From CAUZIZ01 sp965218775 (GTDB taxonomy: Bacteria > Acidobacteriota > UBA6911 > RPQK01 > JAJDTT01): DNA of 64,000 bases. The DNA is taken from assembly GCA_965218775.1 (NCBI GenBank), contig CBDCLS010000005.1, forward strand, positions 1,054,001 to 1,118,000. The letters are read 5' to 3'. This document shows, piece by piece, positions 26,300 through 33,807 of this stretch; within the stretch, counting starts at the first letter, position 1, and every line of letters begins with the position of its first letter. The position numbers and the translations under genes are program-made. The notes beneath the pieces are model-generated. The model was not told the origin of the DNA, ran no database searches, and saw only the letters and a list, made by a program, of their open reading frames with translations.

Positions 26300-27568
26300 A
26301 TGAAACCTAGCAAGAATCCTGTCGATCGGAGAAATTTTCTGAAGGGTGCTGGGGTGGCGATCACTGGAGTCGGTGCTTACTCGGCGCGCGCCTATGGCCG
26401 CATCAACGGTGCCAACGATCGCCTCAGTGTCGGCCTCATTGGCTGCGGCAACATTGGATCCTCCCATCTAAAAGCGCTCCTGAGCATGGCGGATGAAGCC
26501 AACATCGACGTCGTGGGAGTCTGCGACGTCTACCAGACTCGCGCCCAGCACTTCCAGGACCGGATCTCAAAAGTAGGCGGCAACCCCACCCGGAAGCGAG
26601 ACTACCGGGAACTCCTCGCAATGAAGGATATCGATTATGTGGCGATCGCCGTACCCGAGCATCAGCACGCTCAGATGACCCTGGATGCACTGGACGCAGG
26701 TAAACACCTGTACTGTGAGAAACCGATGACGCACACCATTGCCGAGGCCCAGGCTGTCGTCAGCAAGGTAAAGCAGACCGGGCTCAAGATGCAGGTAGGG
26801 GTACAGGGCATGAGCGACGATAGCTACTCGAGCGCCAATAGGGCCATCCGGGCTGGCAAGTTGGGACCTGTAATCGAGGCCCAGATGGATTATGTCCGCA
26901 ACTACCCGGTCGATCTGGGCCCTTGGAAGAGAGGGGTCCGTTCGGACCTGCCCCGACCTTCCGACTTGGACTGGGACGCTTGGTTGGGATCGGCTCCCAA
27001 GCGGCCCTGGAGCGCCTCCCGCTATTACGAATGGCGAAACTACAGAGACTATTCGGGAGGTATCTCCTCCGATCTGTTCATTCACCGGCTCACACGAATC
27101 CTGAAGGCCTGCGATCTGACCTATCCCCGGCAGATGGTGGGGATGGGAGGCATCTATCTCTGGGATGATGGCCGTGAACTGCCCGACAACTTCGAGTTAT
27201 TGGGTGAGTACCCGGCGGTAGAGGGTGTCACACCTGGCATGACGGTGCACATGCTCGGCACCATGGCCAATGAGCACGGCTTGGATCATTGCATCCGCGG
27301 TCACAAGGCGACGCTTATCTTCACCGAAGAAGGATGGAAGATCGTCGATGAGGGGTCCAAAGAGGTCTTGGAAACCCATGTCAAGACGGGCAGCGAGAGT
27401 ATTGGACTGCACCATAGAAATCTGCAGAGCGCAATCCGATACGGCAGCGCTTTGGCCTGTCCGGTCGAGCTGGGCCTCTATGGGGTCATTGCCATCGTCA
27501 TGGCCAATGAATCCTGGTTCCAGAAGAAGATGATTTCCTGGGACTTCGAAGCTTCCAAGATGGTCTAG
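26300..27568 (+). CDS. Tat-exported Gfo/Idh/MocA-family oxidoreductase
   Basis: A 422-residue NAD(P)-dependent oxidoreductase. The N-terminus has a twin-arginine signal (DRRNFLKGAGVAITGVGAY), as in many periplasmic members. The nucleotide-binding fold carries VGLIGCGNIGSSHLKAL at about 43-59. The family motif EKPMTH, with the conserved Lys, follows GKHLYC near residue 138. The substrate-binding half includes SAPKRPWSASRYYEWRNYRD, DLFIHRLTRILKACDLTYPR and MTVHMLGTMANEHGLDHCIR. The substrate is probably a sugar or inositol derivative. The stop codon TAG (27566-27568) is part of the inverted-repeat element that begins at 27565, so the last codons are intact but the end was donated or preserved by that insertion. 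Confidence 0.9.
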   Translation: MKPSKNPVDRRNFLKGAGVAITGVGAYSARAYGRINGANDRLSVGLIGCGNIGSSHLKALLSMADEANIDVVGVCDVYQTRAQHFQDRISKVGGNPTRKRDYRELLAMKDIDYVAIAVPEHQHAQMTLDALDAGKHLYCEKPMTHTIAEAQAVVSKVKQTGLKMQVGVQGMSDDSYSSANRAIRAGKLGPVIEAQMDYVRNYPVDLGPWKRGVRSDLPRPSDLDWDAWLGSAPKRPWSASRYYEWRNYRDYSGGISSDLFIHRLTRILKACDLTYPRQMVGMGGIYLWDDGRELPDNFELLGEYPAVEGVTPGMTVHMLGTMANEHGLDHCIRGHKATLIFTEEGWKIVDEGSKEVLETHVKTGSESIGLHHRNLQSAIRYGSALACPVELGLYGVIAIVMANESWFQKKMISWDFEASKMV

Positions 27569-27844
27569 GAGCCTGTCCGAGTAATGGTCCGGGTTGCGAG
27601 AATGGGGCTTGCGAGGCGAGATCAAGGCAGGAGGAGGAAGACGATGCTTGGCCATCTTCGACGACGACGAACGCAGAGATCGGCCGCAACCCCCATTCTC
27701 CCTTCGGGTTACAGGCGGCGTCAGCCCATCTGCTTTGTTCTGGCTCCTCGAAGATGGCCGAGCATCGCCTTCGTCGCCCTGCCTCGCATCTGGACTAACG
27801 GCGCCTGTAACGCAACCCGGACCATTACTCGGACAGGCTCCTAG
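27565..27844. mobile_element. 280-bp MITE-like element with perfect 34-bp inverted ends
   Basis: CTAGGAGCCTGTCCGAGTAA and the next 14 bases (27565-27598) are matched perfectly by the reverse complement at 27811-27844. Both outer ends are CTAG. If CTAG is a 4-bp target duplication, the element proper is 27569-27840 with 30-bp termini beginning GAGCCTGTCCG. Inner segments are also inverted copies (GATGCTTGGCCATCTTCGA near 27641 against its rough complement near 27753), so the whole unit can fold on itself. No coding frame is supported. It fills the space between the convergent stop codons of the oxidoreductase and glycosyltransferase genes. Confidence 0.85.
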
Positions 27845-27857
27845 CCAGCGCAGGCTC

Positions 27858-28991
27858 CTAGGCCTGTCCAAGCAGGCGGTAGAAAAGCCTCTCGTAGTCC
27901 TTTGTGACGTTGTCCCAATCGTACTGCTCACGCACCCAGCTCTGAGCCTTGAGTGAATAGTGCCGATACGCTTCCGGCTCGGCGCAAATCTCGCTCATCA
28001 ACCGACTCAGGGCCGTGACATCGTTGAAGGGATAGAGGATACCCGCCTCCCCTACTGCCTCCCGGTTTTCAGGGATATCGTTGACGAGCAGCACACATCC
28101 GGCTCCCATAGCCTCCAACAGTCCCGGATGGGTTCCTCCCACTTCGCCTCCATACACATAACAAAGACTATGGGATAACAGCTCCCGATAGCCATCTCCA
28201 TAGATTGCTCCGGGTAAAAGGATGTTCCGACCCTCGGACAATCGCTCCAGTTGACGAATGTACTTCTGGTTGTAGGGAGCGTCTCCCACCACGACCAGAG
28301 GAAACTCCGCTCCAGACTGCGAGTGCGCTTCCATTACGAGATGGGCGTTGTTTTCGGGCTCCAGTCGGCTCACGAACAGAAGATACTCGCGCGGTTTGAG
28401 ATGGAGTCGATCGATTGCCTCGTGGCTGCCGGACCTCTCGACCGGCGCTCCATAGGGGATGTACTCGGAGCGAAATCCGTATTCCTGAGAATAGTAATCC
28501 TCGGTGGTCCTGGAATCAGTGACGACGCAATCCGGTACCCAGGTTGCCAACCTCTCGCCCAGGTGATGAAAGGCCTTGCCGACGCGTCCCCACTTCTTGC
28601 GCAGCCTCTCGATACCATCCACGTTGAGGACCACCTTTTGCCCGGCCAACCTGGGGATCCCGCAGAGGAAAGAGTTTGCCGCATTGCAGACAAGAAGCAC
28701 GTCGTATCCCTTGAACAGTGACAACAAAACAATGAAGGCGGTGTGGGTAACGGTTTCCAGATACTTGTACTTAAGGCATGGAGTTACCCGGATGTCGACC
28801 CCTTTGTAGAGCTGGAGATTCCGATCAACGAAATGCTTTCGGCCGTATACCGTGACCTGGTGTCCACGTCCGACCAGGCGGGTAGACAGTTCCTCGGCGA
28901 AAGTCTCGAAGCCGCCATAGCTAGCGGGGATACCGCGATTGCCGAGAATCGCAATCTTAAGAGGATGAGCTGGCTCGAGCTTGGACTGCAT
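27858..28991 (-). CDS. group 4 glycosyltransferase (DUF1972-type)
   Basis: A 377-residue cytoplasmic or membrane-associated glycosyltransferase with GT-B fold. KIAILGNRGIPASYGGFETF near the N-terminus is the signature of the DUF1972/rhamnosyltransferase subgroup. The C-terminal half has LLFVSRLEPENNAHLVMEAH, GRNILLPGAIYGDGYRELL and the donor-binding segment GGEVGGTHPGLLEAMGAGC. It probably adds a sugar to a lipid-linked surface polysaccharide repeat. Its start overlaps the end of the O-antigen ligase gene by 35 bases, and with the epimerase gene it forms a minus-strand cluster of three (31256 to 27858). The stop is in a short direct copy (AGGCTCCTAG) of the border of the neighbouring MITE. 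Confidence 0.92.
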   Translation of the reverse strand: MQSKLEPAHPLKIAILGNRGIPASYGGFETFAEELSTRLVGRGHQVTVYGRKHFVDRNLQLYKGVDIRVTPCLKYKYLETVTHTAFIVLLSLFKGYDVLLVCNAANSFLCGIPRLAGQKVVLNVDGIERLRKKWGRVGKAFHHLGERLATWVPDCVVTDSRTTEDYYSQEYGFRSEYIPYGAPVERSGSHEAIDRLHLKPREYLLFVSRLEPENNAHLVMEAHSQSGAEFPLVVVGDAPYNQKYIRQLERLSEGRNILLPGAIYGDGYRELLSHSLCYVYGGEVGGTHPGLLEAMGAGCVLLVNDIPENREAVGEAGILYPFNDVTALSRLMSEICAEPEAYRHYSLKAQSWVREQYDWDNVTKDYERLFYRLLGQA

Positions 28992-30216
28992 AGGGAGCCG
29001 TTATCAAGAAAAGCAACAATATGACGATCTCAGCATCACCGAAATTGTATTCGAACAGACCGGCAACCTGAAACGCGACCACGGCGACCGCACCGTTCAA
29101 CGCCAGGTAGCGACTGAACTCATCTGAGGACTGCCGATACAAGCCTATCAGGTCGCGTACCACCCATAGCCACAGCGCCAACCAAGCGGCTAGGGCGAAC
29201 AGTCCCAGCTCCGCTCCGATCTGAAAAAGGTTGTTGTGCAAATGCTGATATGCCCAGTCGGGAAATTCCTCGTGGGAACGATAGTCAAGGGATGAGCGGG
29301 ACAGAAGTCCAGGCCCCACTCCGAACCAGGGATTGGCACCAATCATCCGCGCTCCGGTCTGAAGCAGCTCGCCCCGAATCCGAGTGGTGGTGTCGGTGGC
29401 GTCAAGGCCGGATTCCAGCCGATCTCGAAAGGGCTGAGGCAAGGTGAGAACCACTACCACCAACCCCGCCAGGCCAATCAATACCCACTTCCACCGAATG
29501 AATGTCAGCAAGACGAGACCTCCCGCAACAACACCCGCCCAGGCACTCCTCGTCATCGTCAAGACAAGCGTCCACAACATAAGGACGAGCCCCCCACCCC
29601 ATAGGAAAGAGCGCGCCTTACTCCCTTCGAGGGCAATCGTCTGTTTTGCGCTGGGGGCCTTGGCTTTTCCAGGTTGGGCAGTATCGGCTTGGGGTCGTCC
29701 CTTCCAGAACAGGTAGCCGGCAAGAGAGAGGGTGGCGAACATAAGTTGACCCGCAAACGTCATCCAATGGCCCATGAACCCTGTGATGCGGTTGAGAAGA
29801 TCGACGTCCATGAGCCAGAAGTACTGAAGTACGGCATAGCCGGCACTGACGATAACGAACGTGTGGATCCAGCGCAGGGTTCCCTCTACCTGCGATCGTC
29901 CCAACCAGGTAAAAACCAGGGGGACATAGGCAAATCGAAGTAGGCGTTTGAGACTTCGGAAGCTGTGGAGCGGGTCGTCCGAGAACAGCGCGGACAGGAC
30001 GAAAGCAAGAAAGAAGAATCCCAGGATCTTGGCGTAGGGAGGGAATCTCAGGTTGATCTTGCCACTGCGTAACCCGTCCAGGATTGACAGCACCAGCGCC
30101 ACCGAGAGAAGAATGTAGGAGGCAGCAATTGAAGCTGTGGAAGCGATGATGGCCCCCGCAATGGCTAGCGGGATCAGCCTCTTCAAGGACAACTCTTCGG
30201 CACTCTCCGAGGACAT
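28957..30216 (-). CDS. O-antigen ligase-family membrane protein (WaaL/Wzy-C)
   Basis: A 419-residue inner-membrane protein with 10 to 12 hydrophobic segments. The large periplasmic loop between about 250 and 335 contains RIRGELLQTGARMIGANPWF, GVGPGLLSRSSLDYRSHEEF and YQHLHNNLFQIGAELG; the R-x-x-L... NP-x-x-G-x-G-x-x and the H-N-x-x-L-x-x-x-x-E-x-G pattern define the Wzy_C family that joins O-antigen to lipid A or polymerises repeats. A Lys/Pro/Ala-rich cytoplasmic loop (about 177-200) is unusual but not unique. Located between the epimerase and glycosyltransferase genes, it fits a surface-polysaccharide operon. Confidence 0.9.
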   Translation of the reverse strand: MSSESAEELSLKRLIPLAIAGAIIASTASIAASYILLSVALVLSILDGLRSGKINLRFPPYAKILGFFFLAFVLSALFSDDPLHSFRSLKRLLRFAYVPLVFTWLGRSQVEGTLRWIHTFVIVSAGYAVLQYFWLMDVDLLNRITGFMGHWMTFAGQLMFATLSLAGYLFWKGRPQADTAQPGKAKAPSAKQTIALEGSKARSFLWGGGLVLMLWTLVLTMTRSAWAGVVAGGLVLLTFIRWKWVLIGLAGLVVVVLTLPQPFRDRLESGLDATDTTTRIRGELLQTGARMIGANPWFGVGPGLLSRSSLDYRSHEEFPDWAYQHLHNNLFQIGAELGLFALAAWLALWLWVVRDLIGLYRQSSDEFSRYLALNGAVAVVAFQVAGLFEYNFGDAEIVILLLFLITAPYAVQARASSSS

Positions 30217-30224
30217 TCGGGCTT

Positions 30225-30267
30225 AGTGCTCCATTTAAATGCGATGACGTTTGTGAAATGGAGCACT
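30225..30267. promoter_or_regulatory. 12-bp stem inverted repeat between epimerase and ligase genes
   Basis: AGTGCTCCATTT (30225-30236) and AAATGGAGCACT (30256-30267) are perfect complements with a 19-base loop. It lies in the 68-base gap just upstream of the ligase start. No T-run follows in the minus direction, so it may be a pausing or processing site, or an operator, rather than a terminator. Confidence 0.4.
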
Positions 30268-30284
30268 TAGCAACGAAATTCTTC

Positions 30285-31256
30285 CTACCCGGCGGATTCC
30301 GCTGTGGTCTTTTCTTGGAACCATTCGACAGTGCGTTGAAGGCCTTCGGGGAAGGAGGTGGAGGGCTTGAATCGGATCGTTTCCTCTGCCAGCGCGATTC
30401 CTGCTTCCGAATGGCGAACGTCACCCAACCGCGTCGGCTCGTAGATCGCCTCGAGACTACTCCCAAGGACCTGGTTGAGACTCTTGACCAGTTGATTGAG
30501 AGAGTAGCGGTTTCCACAGGCTATGTTCACACTGATCCCCTTGGCGTCTGACTGAGCCGCCATAAGGTTAGCCCTGACAACGTCCCGGACGAAAGTAAAG
30601 TCCCGACTCTGCTCTCCGTCTCCGTAAATGATCGGACGCTGCCCGTCCAACATTCGCGTCACCATTCTCGGGATGACCGCGGAATACTCCGAGTTCGGAT
30701 CCTGGCGAGGTCCGAACACGTTGAAGTAACGAAGAGCGATCGTGGGCAGTCCATAGATCTGAGTGAAGACCTTGCAGTACATTTCGCCCACATATTTCGT
30801 CAGGGCATAGGGAGACATCGGATTCGGAGTCATCTCCTCGACCTTGGGCAAGGTGTCGGAGTCGCCGTAGACCGACGAACTGCTCGCAAAAACCAGCTTT
30901 GCCACGCCCGCATCCCGAGCGGCCACCAGAACCCTCAAGGTTCCCTCGACATTCACGCTGTTGGCCGACACGGGGTTTTCGACCGACCTCTGAACCGAAG
31001 GTTGGGCAGCATGATGAAAGATCGTTTCGGCGCCCTCGAAAGCCTTCCCAAGAGCGTCGCCGTTCCGAATGTCCTGGTCGAGAACCCGAAACTGCTGCCC
31101 GAACTTCTGGACCAGGCCCTGGATATTCTTGCTCTTACCGGTCGAAAAGTTGTCGAGCGCGACAACTGACCGTCCCTCCTCCAGGAGAGCGCGGCAGATG
31201 TGCGAACCGATGAAGCCGGCCCCTCCAGTTACAATGTCGAATGCTTCCGTCACCAT
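30285..31256 (-). CDS. NAD-dependent nucleotide-sugar 4-epimerase (UDP-glucose/GlcNAc type)
   Basis: A 323-residue extended short-chain dehydrogenase. The glycine motif GGAGFIGSH is at residues about 10-18, FHHAAQPSVQRSVENP and FASSSSVYGD carry the conserved Ser, and YALTKYVGE has the catalytic Tyr-x3-Lys. IALRYFNVFGPRQDPNSEYS and GEQSRDFTFVRDVVRA match WbpP/Gne-type C4 epimerases of UDP-glucose, UDP-GlcNAc or their uronic acids. I start at ATG 31256, which has GGAAGGGA 8 bases upstream, rather than 31295. The enzyme should supply a sugar for the ligase and glycosyltransferase genes downstream. It is divergent from lysA with about 126 bases between the start codons. Confidence 0.92.
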   Translation of the reverse strand: MVTEAFDIVTGGAGFIGSHICRALLEEGRSVVALDNFSTGKSKNIQGLVQKFGQQFRVLDQDIRNGDALGKAFEGAETIFHHAAQPSVQRSVENPVSANSVNVEGTLRVLVAARDAGVAKLVFASSSSVYGDSDTLPKVEEMTPNPMSPYALTKYVGEMYCKVFTQIYGLPTIALRYFNVFGPRQDPNSEYSAVIPRMVTRMLDGQRPIIYGDGEQSRDFTFVRDVVRANLMAAQSDAKGISVNIACGNRYSLNQLVKSLNQVLGSSLEAIYEPTRLGDVRHSEAGIALAEETIRFKPSTSFPEGLQRTVEWFQEKTTAESAG

Positions 31257-31382
31257 GCAATCGTTCCCTTCCGGTGATGAAAAATGGAACTCCATGGATT
31301 CGAGCAGGACCCGCTCGAAGCGGCGATTCTAGCAGATGTGGACACTCTCGAACAGGCTTTGCTAACATCCAGACCAGGTGAC

Positions 31383-32612
31383 ATGAGCGCTTTTGGCTAC
31401 GAAGATCAGACCTTGTTTTGCGAGAACACGCCCCTGGCAGAAATCGCCGAGAGCGTGGGGACGCCCTGCTACGTTTATAGTAAGAGCCGGATCCTCCAAA
31501 ACTATCGATACCTGACAGAGGTGTTCTCGGCCATCGATCCCCTGATCTGTTACTCCGTCAAGGCCAATGCGAACCTGAGCATCCTCCGCCTCCTTCAGCA
31601 AGAAGGCAGCGGCTTCGATGTGGTCTCTGCGGGGGAGCTGTTTCGCCTAAAGGCAGTTGGCGCCGACTCCCAAAAAGTTGTGTTCAGCGGGGTAGGCAAG
31701 ACTCCTCAAGAAATGGAGACGGCGGTCGAGGAAAAGATCCTCAGTCTGAACCTGGAGTCTGTGCAGGAACTGGAGCAACTGATCGACCTGACCAGACAAA
31801 GAGCACTGGAAGTAAAAGTGGCACTACGCATCAATCCGGACATCGATGCCGAGACGCATCCCTATATTGCTACCGGACTGAGGGACCATAAATTCGGGAT
31901 AGACATCGGCCAGATCGAGCAAACCGTCAATGTGCTTCGGGAAGCGCCAAACATCCAACTGACCGGCTTGGGCTTTCACATGGGTTCCCAGATTCTGGAC
32001 GTCCAGCCCTTCATTGATGGTTTCGTCAAGCTGAAGAGCTGGGCCGAAAAACTCCGTGGGCAGGGTCTTGGGATCCAACATCTGGACCTCGGCGGCGGGT
32101 TCGGGATCCCCTACCAGGGCGAGACCAGACCCGACCTCAAGAAGTATGCGACGTTCCTGAGCGAGGCCAGTGACGGATATCGGATCCTGATGGAACCCGG
32201 ACGTTCCATCGTTGGCGATGCCGGCACCCTGCTTACCCAGGTTCTCTATCAGAAATCCAGTCATGGGAAGCCCTTCGTAGTGGTCGATGCGGGGATGAAC
32301 GACCTGCTTCGGCCAACTCTATATCAGGCCTACCACGAGATCTTGCCGATTCGGGAGCAGAAGAAATGGATCACGGCCGATGTTGTAGGCCCAATTTGTG
32401 AGACCGGCGACTTCTTTGCCCGCGACCGTCACGTTCCCGACTCCAGATCCGGCGAGTGTCTGGCCGTCATGAATGCTGGAGCCTATGGCTTTACCCTTTC
32501 ATCAAACTATAATTCCCGGGTCCGATCTGCGGAGGTATTGGTTAGCGGCGATCAGTGGGAAGTGATCCGCAGACGAGAGACCTTCATGGACCTGATTCGA
32601 GGTGAGGAGTAG
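31383..32612 (+). CDS. lysA: diaminopimelate decarboxylase
   Basis: This 409-residue PLP enzyme (fold type III) removes CO2 from meso-diaminopimelate, the last step of lysine synthesis. Seen in order: GTPCYVYSKSRI, CYSVKANANLSILRLL with the PLP lysine, GSGFDVVSAGEL, LTGLGFHMGSQILD, HLDLGGGFGIPY, ILMEPGRSIVGDAG (phosphate-binding), CETGDFFARDR from the catalytic Cys region, and a C-terminal beta domain with MNAGAYGFTLSSNYN. I choose ATG 31383 (MSAFGYEDQTLFCENTPL), which gives the usual family length and has AGGTG just upstream; the longer frame from 31284 would overlap the divergent epimerase leader. No other lysine gene is adjacent. Confidence 0.95.
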   Translation: MSAFGYEDQTLFCENTPLAEIAESVGTPCYVYSKSRILQNYRYLTEVFSAIDPLICYSVKANANLSILRLLQQEGSGFDVVSAGELFRLKAVGADSQKVVFSGVGKTPQEMETAVEEKILSLNLESVQELEQLIDLTRQRALEVKVALRINPDIDAETHPYIATGLRDHKFGIDIGQIEQTVNVLREAPNIQLTGLGFHMGSQILDVQPFIDGFVKLKSWAEKLRGQGLGIQHLDLGGGFGIPYQGETRPDLKKYATFLSEASDGYRILMEPGRSIVGDAGTLLTQVLYQKSSHGKPFVVVDAGMNDLLRPTLYQAYHEILPIREQKKWITADVVGPICETGDFFARDRHVPDSRSGECLAVMNAGAYGFTLSSNYNSRVRSAEVLVSGDQWEVIRRRETFMDLIRGEE

Positions 32613-32750
32613 GCTGATTCGTTGAAATCTCAGACCTGCAGCTCTAATCCGCCTCAACTTCACTCGGACACTCCATGTCCTCCAGGCGTGACCTCGATCG
32701 CCCGAAAGCCAGATGCTTCCGCCGTCCCGCATCGAGACAATGGACGGCCC

Positions 32751-32780
32751 TGTACAAGCCGGTTCGTCCCTGTGTATAAT
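32751..32780 (+). promoter_or_regulatory. candidate sigma-70 promoter for the small secreted-protein gene
   Basis: TATAAT at 32775-32780 is a perfect -10 box; TGTACA at 32751-32756, 18 bases upstream, is a partial -35. The start codon is 49 bases downstream at 32829. Confidence 0.45.
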
Positions 32781-32828
32781 GCCACTGTTCAGATCAGCCT
32801 AAGAGGTTAGTTGAGACAAGGAAACCGC

Positions 32829-33188
32829 ATGAGGTATTGGGTACTACTTCTCACCTTTTTCTTGGTCCTGGGAATACCGCTTGCTCTGGGAGAAGAGACC
32901 AAAAAAAGCGGCATCCTCATGGATAAGGCTTGTGGTCAGGTAGTAGCCGCCAACGCTGAGAAGGTCAGGAAGCACGGGCGCGTATGCGCCCTCATGGAGA
33001 GTTGTAAGCAGAGTGGCTTTGGACTGATTCTGGACGGTAGATTTTTGAGCTTCGACAAGGCGGGAAACAAAATGGCGCTGGCCATTTTTCAAAACACAGA
33101 GAGCCAGAGCAACATCCAGGTTGATGTAACGGGTGATTTTTCGAGGGACAAGGTTAGAGTGAAGAGTATCGTTGAGTCGAATCAGTAG
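32829..33188 (+). CDS. small secreted protein of unknown function
   Basis: A 119-residue exported protein. A clear signal peptide (MRYWVLLLTFFLVLGIPLAL) is followed by a mature domain with KSGILMDKACGQVVA, GRVCALMESCKQSGFGLILD and RFLSFDKAGNKMALAIF. The three Cys residues and the pattern MDK-x-C... CALM-x-x-C-x-x-SGFG-L-x-x-DG-x-F-x-x-FD-x-x-GN recur in small acidobacterial and related secreted proteins that I know only as uncharacterised; the C-terminal part (QVDVTGDFSRDKVRVKSIVE) looks like an OB-type barrel. A promoter candidate lies upstream, and AAGGAAACCGC precedes the start. The BlaI-type regulator gene follows 138 bases later. Confidence 0.75.
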   Translation: MRYWVLLLTFFLVLGIPLALGEETKKSGILMDKACGQVVAANAEKVRKHGRVCALMESCKQSGFGLILDGRFLSFDKAGNKMALAIFQNTESQSNIQVDVTGDFSRDKVRVKSIVESNQ

Positions 33189-33326
33189 AGCGATTCTGAC
33201 CTTCGGGCTCTGAGCTCCCACTCCACACTTTTCTGAGTAGTCTCCACTCCCAATTGGCAACCAAACCAGCGTGATCGAGCGATAAGCTATATCGGTCGAC
33301 CGCCAAAACAAGGAAGGGATTTTTCT

Positions 33327-33713
33327 ATGAAACGGAAACTAAAGATTCTCACACCTCAAGAGTTGGAGATCATGAAGATCGTCTGGCAACTCAACACTGC
33401 CACGGTCAGGGATGTGTACGAGGCGCTGCGCGAGAAGCGTCGTATTGCTTACACCACCGTCATGACCATGATGAAGATCTTGGAGGGTAAGCAGTTCCTG
33501 AAAAAGTGGCAAGAAGGCAGGGCCTACGTCTACAAGCCCACGAGTGCGAAAAAGAAGGTGATCTCCGATATGCTGACGGAATTCGTCAATCGGGTCTTCG
33601 GCGGATCGCCCGAGGCTCTTGTCCTGAGTCTGTTCGAAGATACCTCCCTCTCTTCCGCAGATCAGGCAAAGATCAAGAAATTGATCGCCGCACGGAATCG
33701 CAAACGCTCCTAA
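33327..33713 (+). CDS. BlaI/MecI-family transcriptional repressor
   Basis: A 128-residue winged-helix DNA-binding protein. LTPQELEIMKIVWQLNTATV, DVYEALREKRRIAYTTVMTM and MKILEGKQFLKKWQEGRAYV match the BlaI/CopY N-terminal wing, and the C-terminal helical part (SDMLTEFVNRVFGGSPEALV) is the dimerisation and protease-sensitive region. Relatives repress beta-lactamase, penicillin-binding-protein or metal-stress genes and are usually followed by a BlaR1/M56 sensor protease; none is present here. GGAAGGGA precedes the ATG. The stop codon TAA (33711-33713) is the exact insertion point of an IS1380-family element, which leaves the protein unchanged but cuts off any downstream cotranscription. Confidence 0.9.
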   Translation: MKRKLKILTPQELEIMKIVWQLNTATVRDVYEALREKRRIAYTTVMTMMKILEGKQFLKKWQEGRAYVYKPTSAKKKVISDMLTEFVNRVFGGSPEALVLSLFEDTSLSSADQAKIKKLIAARNRKRS

Positions 33714-33741
33714 CCCGGATTTCTCAAGGACGAGAAAAAGC

Positions 33742-33804
33742 AGTCAGCTCAATGTGGTATAAAGTCTTTGTTAACAGATACTTAATAACCACAAGGAGCT
33801 GACT
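33742..33804 (+). promoter_or_regulatory. inverted repeat covering the transposase ribosome binding site
   Basis: AGTCAGCTC (33742-33750) is perfectly complementary to GAGCTGACT (33796-33804), which overlaps the Shine-Dalgarno AAGGAG (33793-33798) of the transposase. An RNA reading in from outside, for example from the BlaI-type gene, would contain both arms and hide the ribosome binding site. A transcript starting inside, downstream of 33750, would not. Confidence 0.55.
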
Positions 33805-33807
33805 ACT

